DNA of 64,000 nt, taken from the NCBI GenBank assembly GCA_028753945.1, contig JAPNXP010000002.1, positions 11,594,001-11,658,000 of the forward strand, in the 5' to 3' direction. Positions 53,902 to 64,000 of this stretch are shown here, piece after piece; position 1 is the stretch's first letter; each line of letters opens with the position of its first letter. The notes below the pieces were generated by a model. The model saw only the letters and a program-made list of their open reading frames with translations, did not search any database and was not told the origin of the DNA. Origin of the DNA: Hexactinellida sp. DTS-2022 (taxonomy: Eukaryota; Porifera; Hexactinellida). Both the position numbers and the translations under genes were made by a program.

Positions 53902-55189
53902 TTAATTTCCAATCCCATTCTGAATGGACTGGGATTCATCTTAAGATCTTTAAAACTCTAATTCCAAAGGGATTTGGCCCCATCTCTGGTTGCATTTTAT
54001 AACAATTGTTATTTTTAGACTATTTTCCAATATTCAGAAAGTAGTCTGAAAAATGTCAACATCTTAGATTCGGAGAATTCCCACATACGGAGTTTGACGT
54101 AGTCTCGGAATGGGATTAGTAGGGCCCATAGGTTAGTCCATTACGGTGACATTGTGAGATCAATGCCCATTGGTGATTCAATTGGCAAATTTTTGTATGG
54201 CCATGGCCTACCAACCATACCAGAACCTACGCCTTTGTATTGTTAATTTATGGATGCACATTTAGACACATTTACTACATAAATAGAACTTAATTACTCA
54301 TTTACTCGCTACACATTCTCAACTTAGTGATATTGGTAAGCTGATTTAACAGCAAAAACCAGCTATTAAACCAACTAACAACACAACCAGCTTATCAATA
54401 AACTCAACATTCATTTGAGAATGTGTCGCGAATAATTATGTTCTGTTTATGGTGAGTGAATGTATTGAAAACTATATGTATTGGAGATTAAACTGGTGGC
54501 TTGAGTTAAATGGTTTGAATTCGCGAGTGGATTAGGATAAATATTTATTACGAGCCTATAATATCGTTCGCTTTTGCTAGGGAATACTTAACTATTCCAC
54601 TTAATTCATTATCATGCATAATTTACACTTTACCACGCAATATTATTAACTTACAAAAGGACTCGTATTCATTTTGTCAAGTCTTAAATATTAATCTATA
54701 TACGTACTATATGATACTAGTTTGCTTACTTACTTATAATTTAAATCTCAATCATATTCTTAGTCATTAATTCCCCAACTTTAACAACAAACAGCCCTTA
54801 TTTGCAAGTAGATAATTCTAAATTCGTATTTAGCATATGCAATTACTTAAAATAACCGTCTAATCTCTATGTAAATTCTAATATTTTACAAACTTGTTTA
54901 CCTATATTGTCAATAACTACAACAAATAGACATAATAGAAATTTGTGAGTGTCAAATTCGTATTCAGCATACTCGTTTACCTAGTATTCACATTTAGAAG
55001 TGAACAAATAACTGGATTCATACCTGGCATATAATGAATTTTTAACACCCATAATAATATTTAAACATTTTCTAATAGTATGACTCAATTTCGCCTAGAC
55101 GAAAATGAGACTCAATCTCGCCTGGTACTCAATTTCGCCTGCGACATATATATATATATTTGTTTGTATGTTTCGAGTTGATTGAAGAA

Positions 55190-55617
55190 AGTGCACGGTT
55201 TCCAAATGTGATTTTTGGCATATAGGGGTAACTTTTGGCACCCACCAACAAGTTGAGGTTTCCACTCAAAATTTCCTACACTTCGACAAGTTATGACGTC
55301 AGTCACATTTCGAGAACCCTGAAAATTCACTTAATCGCACATAATTCGCGCCCTTTAAGAGATAAAATCTGAAAATTTAATAGAACATGTACATTAATGA
55401 TGCGGACACGTTGGTCACACCAGATCACCAATATGCATACTCATTATCGCATGATGACGTAATCACTAAATTTCATATTGTTAAATTCTACTATTTTAGG
55501 CCTATTTACGCTTTATAATCAATATTAAGAGTATATAAACCACACACCAACCGCGAAGCGGTTGGTGTATGGTTGTGTTCTGCCGCGAAGCGACTTAGCA
55601 AGCGAAGCGCGTTAGTA
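55190..55617 (+). repeat. Helitron-like non-autonomous repeat, copy 4
   Basis: Contains CACACACCAACCGCGAAGCG then GTTGGTGT and ends AAGCGCGTTAG then T. The hairpin stem ACCAACCGC/GCGGTTGGT is perfect here. Confidence 0.75.
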
Positions 55618-55654
55618 ATACTAAATAGATAGACTAAATATAAAATCTTCCTCC

Positions 55655-55805
55655 TGCTGCTACTACTCCTACAGCTCCAGCTCCAGTTCCAGCTCCTGCT
55701 GCTCCTACTGTTCCTACTGCTCCTACTGCTCCTACTGCTCCTACTGCTCCTACTACTCCAAGCTCCTACTGCTCCTCCTACTCCTGCTCCTACTCCTCCT
55801 CCTAC
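55655..55805. repeat. CTCCTACTG/CTCCTGCTG microsatellite
   Basis: A strongly strand-biased pyrimidine-rich array of 6- and 9-base units (CTCCTACTG, CTCCAGTTC and variants). Confidence 0.9.
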
Positions 55806-55904
55806 TCCCTCACAATAATCCTCGTAGAGTAAAATCTCCCCTTCTGCAACCTACCTATTTCGAAACGCAAAGGGTCCACTTTACCGGAAGGTTCTCCAAA
55901 AGAA

Positions 55905-55980
55905 CTCAGACACATGCATTGCCTCAGTCCCTGATAAAAGCACACATATTGCCTCAGTCCCTGATAAAGGCACAAAGGCA
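55905..55980. repeat. tandem duplication of a 30-bp unit
   Basis: ATTGCCTCAGTCCCTGATAA occurs twice, with a 10-base spacer. Confidence 0.85.
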
Positions 55981-56366
55981 CACTCTCCTCCATCTCCCTC
56001 CTATCCCCTTCTCACTTCCGAAAATAAAATTATAGTCAATAAAGTAGTAACATATAAATTAGATAGGTTTGTTAGCTATTACTTATAGTTATTAACTTTG
56101 ATTGCAACATACGTAATTATAATTTACAGTGTCATTTGCGTCAATAGCCAACACTATCTTATCTGATTACGATTAACAAAATAATATAAACTAAATAGTT
56201 TATAGAAAATTTGTTGTTAACTTAGGTAAGTTTGTTACCTATTACTTAACTAAAGAAAACCTTGATAGCCAACATACGAAATTAGAATACAGTGTCAATT
56301 ATGTCAATAGACAACACTACCTTATCTTATTACAATTAACAAATAATAGATAAAAAAATTGTTGTT
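55981..56366. other. AT-rich spacer with imperfect duplication
   Basis: Two similar stretches (TTAGATAGGTTTGTTAGCTA at 56058 and TTAGGTAAGTTTGTTACCTA at 56221) suggest an imperfect duplication of about 160 bp. No gene seen. Confidence 0.45.
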
Positions 56367-56485
56367 GAGAAATAAAACGATTTTTTCTTAAATGTTTATG
56401 TTGCAGTTTATGGAAAGTCCTGGTGTGCACACGGGCACACCAGGTACGTTCCATAAACTGTAACATTTAAACCATTTTATTTCTC
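56367..56485. repeat. 119-bp hairpin
   Basis: Arms GAGAAATAAAAC..AAATGT, then TGCAGTTTATGGAA, fold onto TTCCATAAACTGTAACATTT and then TTTTATTTCTC; the tip is CCTGGTGTG/CACACCAGG. It is isolated in AT-rich sequence. Confidence 0.9.
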
Positions 56486-56968
56486 CTGAATTTCAATAAT
56501 ATATTCCTTGATTTCTTACGACCTATGGTTACTATCCTACCAATTTAATTGGTTAAAGAAATAATCACAACGATTAACTTCTTTCTAAATCTATCATACT
56601 TAAACGAGGAAAATGTCTAGAAAGAGATATACATATATTTATAAGATAAATAAAAGGTAAACTATTTTTTCAATCAGTTTTGATTGTATTAGCCGATTAC
56701 CTTTTTGGGGCCTCCTCCTTTTCCCCACACAGCCGCCCTATCCTCTCCATTCATACAGTGGAAACCGCAAATCTAGTATATCCATTCAATCGGCCCCAAT
56801 TTTTAATTTTATTACGTAGCCTTCGTTCATATGTGTGTAACGACATAACAGAATGAGCATCGCATTGATGCGTCCTGATAAGGAGGATCCCAGTGTACAA
56901 AAAATACTCTCGAAGGAAAATAGGTTAGGTGACAGTAAATTACTCAAACTCTAAATTAAACACTATTA

Positions 56969-57066
56969 CAGTGAACTCCAAGTCGGCTATAAATCGGCTT
57001 ATAAAAAATTTGGTCTATACAAATGTGAAATCGATGTCTGCACTTCATTATAACGGGAGTTCACTG
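56969..57066. mobile_element. 98-bp pogo-type MITE
   Basis: Ends CAGTGAACTCC and GGGAGTTCACTG are inverted, with TA on both sides (56967-56968, 57067-57068). Confidence 0.88.
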
Positions 57067-57219
57067 TACTTAATAATATACGATGTAACAAAGTTACATC
57101 GTGTATGGTGGACTTACTAAATGAAAACTAATTAATTACTTAGTATAAAGTATATTAGTAGATAATTAAAAATGTTAACTCACTTGAATTCCTCAGATAA
57201 TTTACCTACATACTAGTCG

Positions 57220-57792
57220 TCAGTCTTTTGAATCGTAGATTGTAGATAAACTCCAACGCACCTCGCGAATTAATGAGTCTTTCGTTGTGTGGAAGTTATT
57301 GGCAATGTAGAAATCGGCATCAAGAATAGCAGAAGCAGCATAAATTTCCACATCTGTTCAGCAAATGGATTCACGATTCATAAGTACTTGTGTGGTAAGG
57401 TATTCAAACGGTGTAATTTGTTTGGTTTCAAAATACCATCCTAGTTTCCTTGTTCCTTCACTGGCGATAAAGCGAGAGATGATGGAACGAAGATGTAGGT
57501 GGCTGTTTTCACTCCCAGTATTTAATTTGGATATGCATCGAAATAGACAAATACCATCTCCTTCGATATGTTCCGCTTCGCAAGGTTCAAAATCGCTAAG
57601 TAACTTAACAACGTAATTAAATGGTTGTCTACAAACTGATTCAAATGATATCCCCAACATATCGCATTTATTACGCTGCCAGTTTTCATCTATCAATGCG
57701 ATCCTTGGGTCCATCGGTGTGTCGTATGGATTACGAAGCGGAACTGCTTCGTGAAATGATTCCAATAGCATTGTGTTTAGATACCGCATTCC
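57220..57792 (-). pseudogene. OTU-like protease exon of the inner Ginger-like gene
   Basis: An acceptor TATTTTAG is followed by a frame starting MRYLNTMLLESFHEAVPLRN and containing NKCDMLGISFESVCRQPF, then HIEGDGICLFRCISKL, then GSENSHLHLRSIISRF and TDVEIYAASAILDADFYIAN. The catalytic Cys remains but the usual DGNC is DGIC. One TGA at about 57361, where the outer copy has WG, interrupts an otherwise open frame. Aligns with 46236-46655. A possible donor (GAG then GTGCGT) near 57260 suggests a further exon carrying the catalytic His. Confidence 0.75.
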
Positions 57793-58094
57793 CTAAAATA
57801 TTAATTTGTTTACAATTTAATTAATATAAGAATTATTTTGTTGTCATAACCTGCTTTGATATACTAAACAAACATACTAATTTTAATTAAATTGAGTTGT
57901 ATTAGTGTATTGTTAGATTATTTTAATTACCACTAAGTACAGTACTTTGTGTGTGTATCTAGCACGTTGGGTATCTGTATAGCTGGGGTAGAGATATGTT
58001 GTCCATCCGAGTATAATCTCCTTAATATCTCTGTTCCACAATAGATGGGTAAAATGATAATTTGTGGTCATCGTATGAATCATTGTTAACTTAC

Positions 58095-58238
58095 AACTTT
58101 CTCTTCTTTTCCACCATCCAAATACTCGAATAACATCGTGTTGGGAGTGTAGTTGTGCTCTTTGTATAACAAGTGGTCCAGCTCTTAATGTAGAGGAGTC
58201 ATGAAGGTCTTCCCACGTATATTCTGCTTTAGGATTTC
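58095..58238 (-). CDS. small exon between integrase and OTU parts
   Basis: Bounded by TTTGTAG and GTAAGT; reads GNPKAEYTWEDLHDSSTLRA, then GPLVIQRAQLHSQHDVIRVF and GWWKRRES. A further 43-nt exon candidate lies at 58390-58432 (CTTTTCAG..GTAAGC). No known domain. They link the integrase and OTU exons of the inner gene. Confidence 0.5.
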
Positions 58239-58523
58239 CTACAAATGACAACATTGTAAAAAGGTTTTACGGAATTTTACAAATATTCTGGATTGACGTC
58301 AATTGAAGGTGTACAGCGAAATTAACAATGAGTGTCAATAAATATTACACTCAATGAATTAAAAAGTATAGGTGAGAACGGAAGCTTACTTTTAAGTTAT
58401 TAAGGTGTTGAAATATAGATTCCGTAGAAAATCTGAAAAGATTCTGGTACATCTAAAAAAGGTATATTTTACTATTAACACTATATTATCTTTTAAATAA
58501 CAACTCAATCACAATGAATTTAC

Positions 58524-60907
58524 CTGTGAGGTGTTGATTCCGATGCTAGTATCGAGGCTTACTTTCTTCTTAGTATTCTTGGGACTAGAGGATCTTTCGA
58601 AGTAAGGTCTTATGATATGGATTGGAATCTTTTTGTCCTTCGTTCCTAATTCTATTTGAAAATTGTAACATGGCTTTCTGTTACCTTAGATACCGTGTAA
58701 GTCCCAAGAGGTTTCGTTTGCTTCTTTGTTTTGGGCGTGTGTTTCATTTTGGGCATGTTGGTATAGATTATCTTATCATCCTTCTTTAAAGGGCACTAAT
58801 TACAGAGAGAATAATTATGAAAATAATTATAATCGTAAGAATTAATCGAACATTAGTAACAAGAGAGACTGTGTATAACGTTATGTATGAATTAAATATC
58901 GTCATCAGTTCAACTAACCGACTAGTGTCAATTAACTTTCCCATCATATTGTATCTTCTGCAAGAGTTGTTCAAAACTAATGCAGTCCATAGCTGATTGC
59001 TGTGTAGAAGTTCGAGATTCATCGATGTTGCTAACTGCTTCGAGGGGATTATTAGGAGGGGGGAAAAATATGTCGGTTATACCTTCGATATCATCTAATG
59101 GATCAGTGAGTTCAGAGAAAATCGATTCTTCCAAATCAAAGTCTTCCTCATCGTTGGTATGCAGGTCGTTTATGGTGGACAAGAGATCTTGATGCCGGGA
59201 CTCTCTTCCCCACATAACCTTGAATGGAGTTTGTCCGAGGGATCTTTTCTTGCAGGAGTTCATTGCAAGCACAGCCTGTTTCAGCAGTTTGGACCAATGA
59301 TCCCCTATCTGGCTCTCCATTTTAATTAGTTTTCTATATGGATAATTCGTAAATAGGTCTTCAAATTATATTACAAAATATTAACTGTTTCAGAATCTTG
59401 TTGTGCATTTCGACTAAGCCGAAAGCCATCGGGTGGTAAGCACGAGTGCTACGATTGTCGATACCCAATTTCTGGTTGAATTCCTTAAATATCTGTTAAA
59501 TTCAATAAATAAAAAATACAATAAAAAATACAAATAACAATACATACTATAATGTTAGTGTGTAAAATTAGATAGTTATTAATTAATAACACTAATCTAA
59601 CAAACAGTATTACATTATACTACTCACATTGCTGGTGAACTCTTTGCCCTGGTCGTGCTGGATAATATCATGTAATCCCATATCGAGATAGATGTCCTTC
59701 AGATTCTGAATAACTTCTTGTGAAGTCTTGGTCTTGAGAGGACGTACTGCAACATATTTTCTTAGATAGCACACAGTGACTATAATGTGTTTATAGCCGT
59801 CTTCACTCTCAGGGAGGTCGCATATAAGGTCCATTTCTATATGTCTCCACGTTTTAGAAGGAGGTGGTTTTGGTTGGAGTTTCTTTTGCGGTTGAGATGG
59901 CAAGGCCGCATATATGGCACGTATTTACCTATATAATATAAGAAAGCCATTACTATTGTATAATAAAATATCTACTACTATGTTACAAAGCTAAGTGACT
60001 AGTTTCTAATAATAATGAATTTGGAATTATTTTAAACTGAGATACAGTTCATTTCCTTATGCACCACTTGTCCCACAAGTAACACGTGACATATACACAG
60101 ATGCCACTTCATGGATAATTATTGGATAAACATGACTTAAAATCATAATGTTATGATATTTATAAATATATTAGAGGATAAAGTCATTTGAGAGTAGTTT
60201 AATCCTGTAGGATTTATTACGAAAACGAGAAGTATATTGTAATTCAGGGATAAAAATTCAGTTCTTCAAATTGTTTGGTGGATTAGTATCCATTTAGTTA
60301 CAATGCATCATAGCATTTAAAAAGATTCAAAAATTATAGCCCATTTGAAAAAAATAATAATAATGTGCAAATGAAACGAGAAAGGTAGGAATTTTTTACA
60401 TAGTTTGAAAAAAATACAAAAGTGGTCCGGCCAAAGATGGACTATCCTTTATAATAATGTCACTGTAAATGGCAAGTGGTCCGGCCATGACCGAACCACG
60501 TGCTACTTAGGAAAGTATGCCAAATAATTAAACTCACATATTCTCTAACGTAATGGGAAACGCCTGCCCATGTGTATCTTTGCTGAACTGAATGTAGGAT
60601 CGTATTTATTCCGGGATGATCGACTTCGTCATGGAACTTCTCATGGATGCTGTCCAACTCAGACTGCAATGGAACAGCCAAATCTGTCGATGTGCCTTCC
60701 ACTTTTACTCTCTAAAGGGAGAATTCAATTATACCATACGATATAAGGAAGTCAATATTACCTTGAAAAGTCTGTTGGTATCTCCAATAAATAAGAAGAC
60801 AATCTTCTTTTGTAGTTCCATTTTGTCTAAAGTGAAGCTTGAGATGCCTCAGGATATTTTTCTTCACGAATAAAGTGAATGATTTCGTCATATTCATTTC
60901 GATTCAT
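58524..60907 (-). pseudogene. integrase part of the inner Ginger-like gene, six exons
   Basis: Exons (GT-AG): 60762-60907 MNRNEYDEIIHFIREEKYP; 60538-60711 with HEKFHDEVDHPGIN and YVREY, donor GTGAGT; 59628-59928 with TCHIC (completing the HHCC zinc site), TWRHIEMDLICDLP (first Asp) and IIQHDQGKEFTSN (second Asp), donor GTGAGT; 59386-59492 with EFNQKLGIDNRST and GLVEMHNKIL (Glu); 58937-59333 with HWSKLLKQAVLAMNSC and an acidic tail; 58524-58783 with GTYTVSKVTESHVTI and KIPIHIIRPYF, like the C-terminal GPY/F domain of gypsy-type integrases. Defects: a stop in exon 1 (about 60832), and frameshifts near 59905 and 58670. It is a cut-and-paste integrase lying inside inverted repeats. Confidence 0.82.
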
Positions 60908-61317
60908 TTCAAAATAAGAAAGAATTTGATTGTTTGTTTGTTGTAAATGAATAAGACAATTAATGTATATATTAAGTTTTTATATAGTTAATTAATTTGA
61001 TAATAGTATAGGTTTTATCTATATTATGATCTCAAAATCATAGTTTCTTAAATTCATAATAAAAAGTAAATAAGCCAAAAATTATTTTATAGCGTCTCAA
61101 AATATCACTGTATAATTTCTAATAGCACATACATTGTTTTATAATAGAATGTCTCAGAATCTCACGCGTCTCATTCTTGAATTAAATTCATGATAAAAAA
61201 GTAAAAATAGGCCAAGATTTCCTTTTATAGTGTCTCAAAATATCACTGTTTAATTTCTCATAGCACATCCATGGTTTGATAATACAATGTCTCAGAATCT
61301 CACGCGTCTCAAAATAT

Positions 61318-62040
61318 CATGGCAACAGCTCTAATGGTGGCATTGATGCCAGGATATGCAGCGCTATCGTGGTTCAACTTAAGTACACCATCCAAATTGT
61401 CTGACTTCAAGACTTCAATCTTGTTCTAATAGAATTTACAATGTATTAATTTCAAGCTCCGTAGCTAATCAAAGAATATGGCTAAAATTAGATTAGAACA
61501 TGTATACCGTATTTATTCGTATAACCTAGGCGACATTTGTCTTTTGAACTTTTTTCGACATATTGGGAGCATAAAATTTATGAATTTTCGAGAATATCAC
61601 ATTTTATTATTATTTATTTATTATAATTGGTTGATAATCGTTTTGCGACTTATATTAGATAACGTTGTTGACTCCGGGCAGAGGTTTAAAAATTAATTTG
61701 ATACTTTAGGGGGGAGCAATTATTCGAGGGGGCTACTATTCGAGTATACTCTAATATGGGTTCTGAAACCAAATTAATTTGCTTGACATATCCCGGGACT
61801 GTCAAAAGTACAAAGTGCCCATAATGTTCCACTGTATTATGAGTTATATACGTACATGCAATTGAGAATACTATTAGAGATTACCTTGAAGAATTTACCA
61901 TTCTCGCCTAATTGATATTGGGAAGCTTTTACCCGAAAGGTCTTCTTGACATGTCGACAATTCTTGAGTTGGAGAATGGATTGAGGATAGACATTATCAG
62001 ATAAATAATTTGAAATATGATGGTATTCCTCAGAATTCAT
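61318..62040 (-). pseudogene. first exons of the outer Ginger-like gene
   Basis: Exon 1 (61885-62040): MNSEEYHHISNYLSDNVYP, then RHVKKTFRVKASQYQLGENG and FFK, ending at GTAATC; it matches the first exon at 60762-60907 in length, start and donor position. Exon 2a (61318-61425): IEVLKSDNLDGVLKLNHDSA, then YPGINATIRAV, the first half of the zinc-binding region. It is cut at 61317 by the inverted repeat of the 12-kb element; its other half is at 49088-49147. Confidence 0.75.
61504..61753. mobile_element. about 250-bp MITE (CCGTATTTATTCG family), copy 2
   Basis: Shares CCGTATTTATTCG, TTTTCGAGAATATCACAT, TTGGTTGATAATCG and GGCTACTATTCGAGTATAC with 48623-48882. It lies in the first intron of the outer gene. 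Confidence 0.75.
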
Positions 62041-62158
62041 TTCGAAAAATGAAGAACGAGTAAACGATGTAACGATCTAGAATAAATTGAAAAAGGACTA
62101 GTTATTTATCTAAATTTATAAGTATTGAGTACGGAATGAATTTGTATATCCTCTATAT

Positions 62159-62651
62159 CGGTGATTCTCAACCAGGGGGATATCCCCCCTTTGGGGGGAT
62201 GGCGATAACAAAGAGGGGGGACGAACACTAGGGGGGGGATAAGGGGGGATAGAGGGGTATCCAAATTCAGATCCATTTATACCTACGGCGTAAAATCATT
62301 TTGGCAGACCCGAGGAAGCAGTATTCTCGTAGCTATTTCATTAAATTTACGAATTAAATTCATTGCATTGCTATTTTAGTAATAAGCGTCGATAAATTAG
62401 TACTATTACCAGATCAAATTTCAACAACTTGAAGTCAAAAGGATGACATATAATTTACAAATTGAGACTGCTTTTTTATCACACTAAATACTGAATACAT
62501 ATAGTCAATGTGAGAACTACAAAAGTGTGATTAATATACCATCCTAATAAGTGCATCCCCTTGTCTTAATTAAATAAAGTATAGAACTGTATTTTTTAAT
62601 AAATTCATCTACATTCTTATTATTACAAGTTCAATCAATATTCACAAAGTT
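62159..62651. mobile_element. left end of a hAT element
   Basis: Begins CGGTGATTCTCAACC, a CAGNGATTCTCAACC-type hAT end, followed by G-rich AGGGGGG/CCCCCC runs as in the subterminal region of the hAT at 15465. The rest is AT-rich leader before the transposase. Confidence 0.65.
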
Positions 62652-64000
62652 ATGTCCGAACCACATGCCAAACGTCGAATTCGACATTATGATCCATCTT
62701 ATCTTCAGTTTGGATTAATTTCTAGTCCCGACGAATTGAAACCTTTTTGTTTGACCTGTCATCTATGTTTGGCGAATGATTCCATGAGACCACATCATTT
62801 AAAAGCACATCAATTGTCAAAACATCCCACAGAGGTGGGGAAACCAGTAGAATACTTTTCACACAAAAAAAATGTTTACTTGAATCAACAGAAATCATTT
62901 TCTCTTTTCACCCAATCAACAGATTTGAAAAGTTGTACTTGGCATCCTATGAAGTATCATTGCAAATGGCAAGGCTTAAAAAACCTCACACTGATGGAGA
63001 AACTATAATCAAGCATTCAATGCTGGCTTGTGCTAAGCATGTTCTGGGAAGTGAAGCAGCTGAGAAACTAAAGAAAATCCCCTTATCAAATGATACAGTA
63101 AAAAGGAGAATTAGAGAAATTTGAGATAATTTAGAAGATCAATTGGTTCGGCATATAAAGGATATCCCTATCAGCATTCAGTTGGATGAGTCAACTTTTG
63201 GAGCAGAATCTACTCTTATTGTCTGTATCCGCTTCATAGAAAACGAATGCATAAAGGAAGAATTGCTTTTCGTTGATTATTTTGAATGTCGTTGCACTGG
63301 ACAAGATATATTCAAGATGGTTAGATCCTATTTTGAATAGCATGAAAAGCTAAGCCAAGTTGTTAGTGTCAGTACAGATGGAGCTCGAAATATGACTGGT
63401 AGAGATACTGGATTCTGGGGATGTTTCAAAAGGGAAGTTCCGCAGTGCAGTTTTATCCATTGTATGCTTCATAAACAGGCGTTAGCTGCTAAAAATATCC
63501 AGCCTTAACTCCATGAAACACTAAACCTTGTAATCAAAGTTATAGATTTTGTTAAATCTAGTCCGTTAAACGAGCGTATACGGAGACTGTGTGAAGATTC
63601 GGATGCCGAACATGACGCTCTTCTTTTCCATACAGAAGTTCGCTGGCTTAGTAGGGGGAAAACCGTTGAACGCGTATTTTCTATTTATGACCAGTTATGT
63701 GAATTTCTTGCTGAAAAACATTTTTTCAAGGCAGAAGAGTGTTCGTCTATCTATTTCAAGCTAAAATTAGCTTATCTCACTGAAATCTTACTATACTATA
63801 ATCTTAGCAATCTTAAGTTACAGGGAGACGGAATATTTATTCAAGCGTCCATAGAAATGTGACTGCTTTTCAAAATAAATTAAAACTCTTTCGTTTACAA
63901 GTGTTTAGCAATCAATGGAACATGTTCCCACGTGTAGAAGCAGTTCTTTTTACTTCACCACTTCTTGAAGATAAATTTACTATCATCGTCCTGGAACATT
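62652..64000 (+). pseudogene. ZBED5/SCAND3-like hAT transposase, truncated by window
   Basis: The N-terminus has a BED-type finger: KPFCLTCHLCLANDSMRPHH then LKAHQLSKH (C33, C36, H53, H58). After a frameshift near 62925 comes YLASYEVSLQMARLKKPHT, then SIQLDESTFGAESTLIVCIR (first catalytic Asp), STDGARNMTG (second Asp) and TEVRWLSRGKTVERVF. The order matches ZBED5/SCAND3/ZMYM6-like proteins, which derive from hAT transposases and keep an RNase H fold. Stops at 63122, 63338, 63506 and 63859 show it is dead. The C-terminal dimerisation region lies beyond the window. Confidence 0.88.

Larger units (their letters stand above)
50523..55140. mobile_element. 4.6-kb element with about 370-bp inverted repeats
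   Basis: Left arm 50523-50895 and right arm 54777-55140 are inverted copies, starting AGGCGAAATTGAGT at both outer ends, with shared blocks such as AATACGAATTTAGAATTA and GTTTGTAAAATATTAGAATT. No target duplication was visible. The interior has no transposase; it holds GGTTAACCG repeats, a long hairpin (53424-53600) and a short CPIC-containing frame (53732-53901). A foldback or MULE-like non-autonomous element is possible. Confidence 0.8.
49153..61317 (-). mobile_element. 12.2-kb Ginger-like element with long inverted repeats
   Basis: The left end (from 49153) and right end (to 61317) are inverted copies of one sequence: ATATTTTGRGACSCGTGAGA, then ATTATCAAACCATGGATGTG, then ACAGTGATATTTTGAGACAC. 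In the right end the unit occurs twice (61205-61317, about 61060-61170); in the left end the second unit is at 50139-50260, displaced by Helitron-like insertions. CATG flanks both ends (49149-49152, 61318-61321), fitting a 4-bp duplication. The element splits a zinc-binding integrase exon whose halves lie just outside it. Inside is a related integrase-OTU gene (57220-60907) on the same strand. Confidence 0.75.

Noticed and set aside
50523-55140. LTR retrotransposon
   Set aside because: The 370-bp arms are inverted, not direct, and no reverse transcriptase or primer-binding site was seen.
1-64000. tRNA or rRNA genes
   Set aside because: No cloverleaf with A/B box spacing and no rRNA-like conserved stretch was noticed; a covariance-model scan would be needed to exclude decayed tRNA-derived SINEs.

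Overview
The window looks like AT-rich nuclear DNA of an animal, most likely an invertebrate. It has no bacterial gene layout. The coding traces are short and broken, several are split by GT-AG introns, and almost all belong to eukaryotic transposon families: hAT, P/THAP, Tigger/pogo, piggyBac, MULE, Helitron, PIF/Harbinger-like and Ginger-like integrases. I cannot name the species. The only candidate host coding sequence I can support is a last exon resembling the C-terminus of an MFSD2-type transporter (6579-6880) and, weakly, a CPIC-containing exon at 53732-53901. Layout: 1-9 kb holds a pogo MITE, a Myb/SANT-like gene next to a Harbinger-like terminus, a broken FLYWCH-MULE transposase, a 31-bp minisatellite, the transporter exon, and nested hAT elements, one carrying AGGTC arrays. 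9.9-18.8 kb is one decayed P-element-like THAP transposase on the minus strand, cut apart by a Tigger copy (itself hit by a hAT MITE), a 380-bp hAT, a 529-bp pogo MITE and a hAT that is itself interrupted by a nearly intact 3.1-kb autonomous hAT. 19.8-21.6 kb is a KRBA2-like integrase with a complete D,D,E triad. 23.6-32.0 kb is a decayed Helitron RepHel gene containing two adjacent hATs, a 2.3-kb internally deleted P-like element with terminal inverted repeats, a pogo MITE and two more hATs. 32.4-45.4 kb is mostly non-autonomous repeats plus a broken piggyBac transposase. 46.0-62.0 kb is the most unusual part: two related intron-containing integrase-plus-OTU-protease genes on the minus strand. 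One lies wholly inside a 12.2-kb element (49153-61317) with long inverted repeats, and that element splits the zinc-binding exon of the other. 62.2 kb to the end is a decayed ZBED5/SCAND3-like hAT transposase running off the window. How it fits together: these genes do not form a pathway; they are mobile elements inserted into each other. At least thirteen hAT-like insertions are flanked by exact or near-exact 8-bp direct repeats, and in four cases removing the insert and one repeat restores a recognisable protein motif (THAP cysteines, Helitron Rep, CENP-B-type helix-turn-helix, piggyBac). That makes relative ages readable. The most complete element, and so the best candidate for recent activity, is the hAT at 15465-18565.
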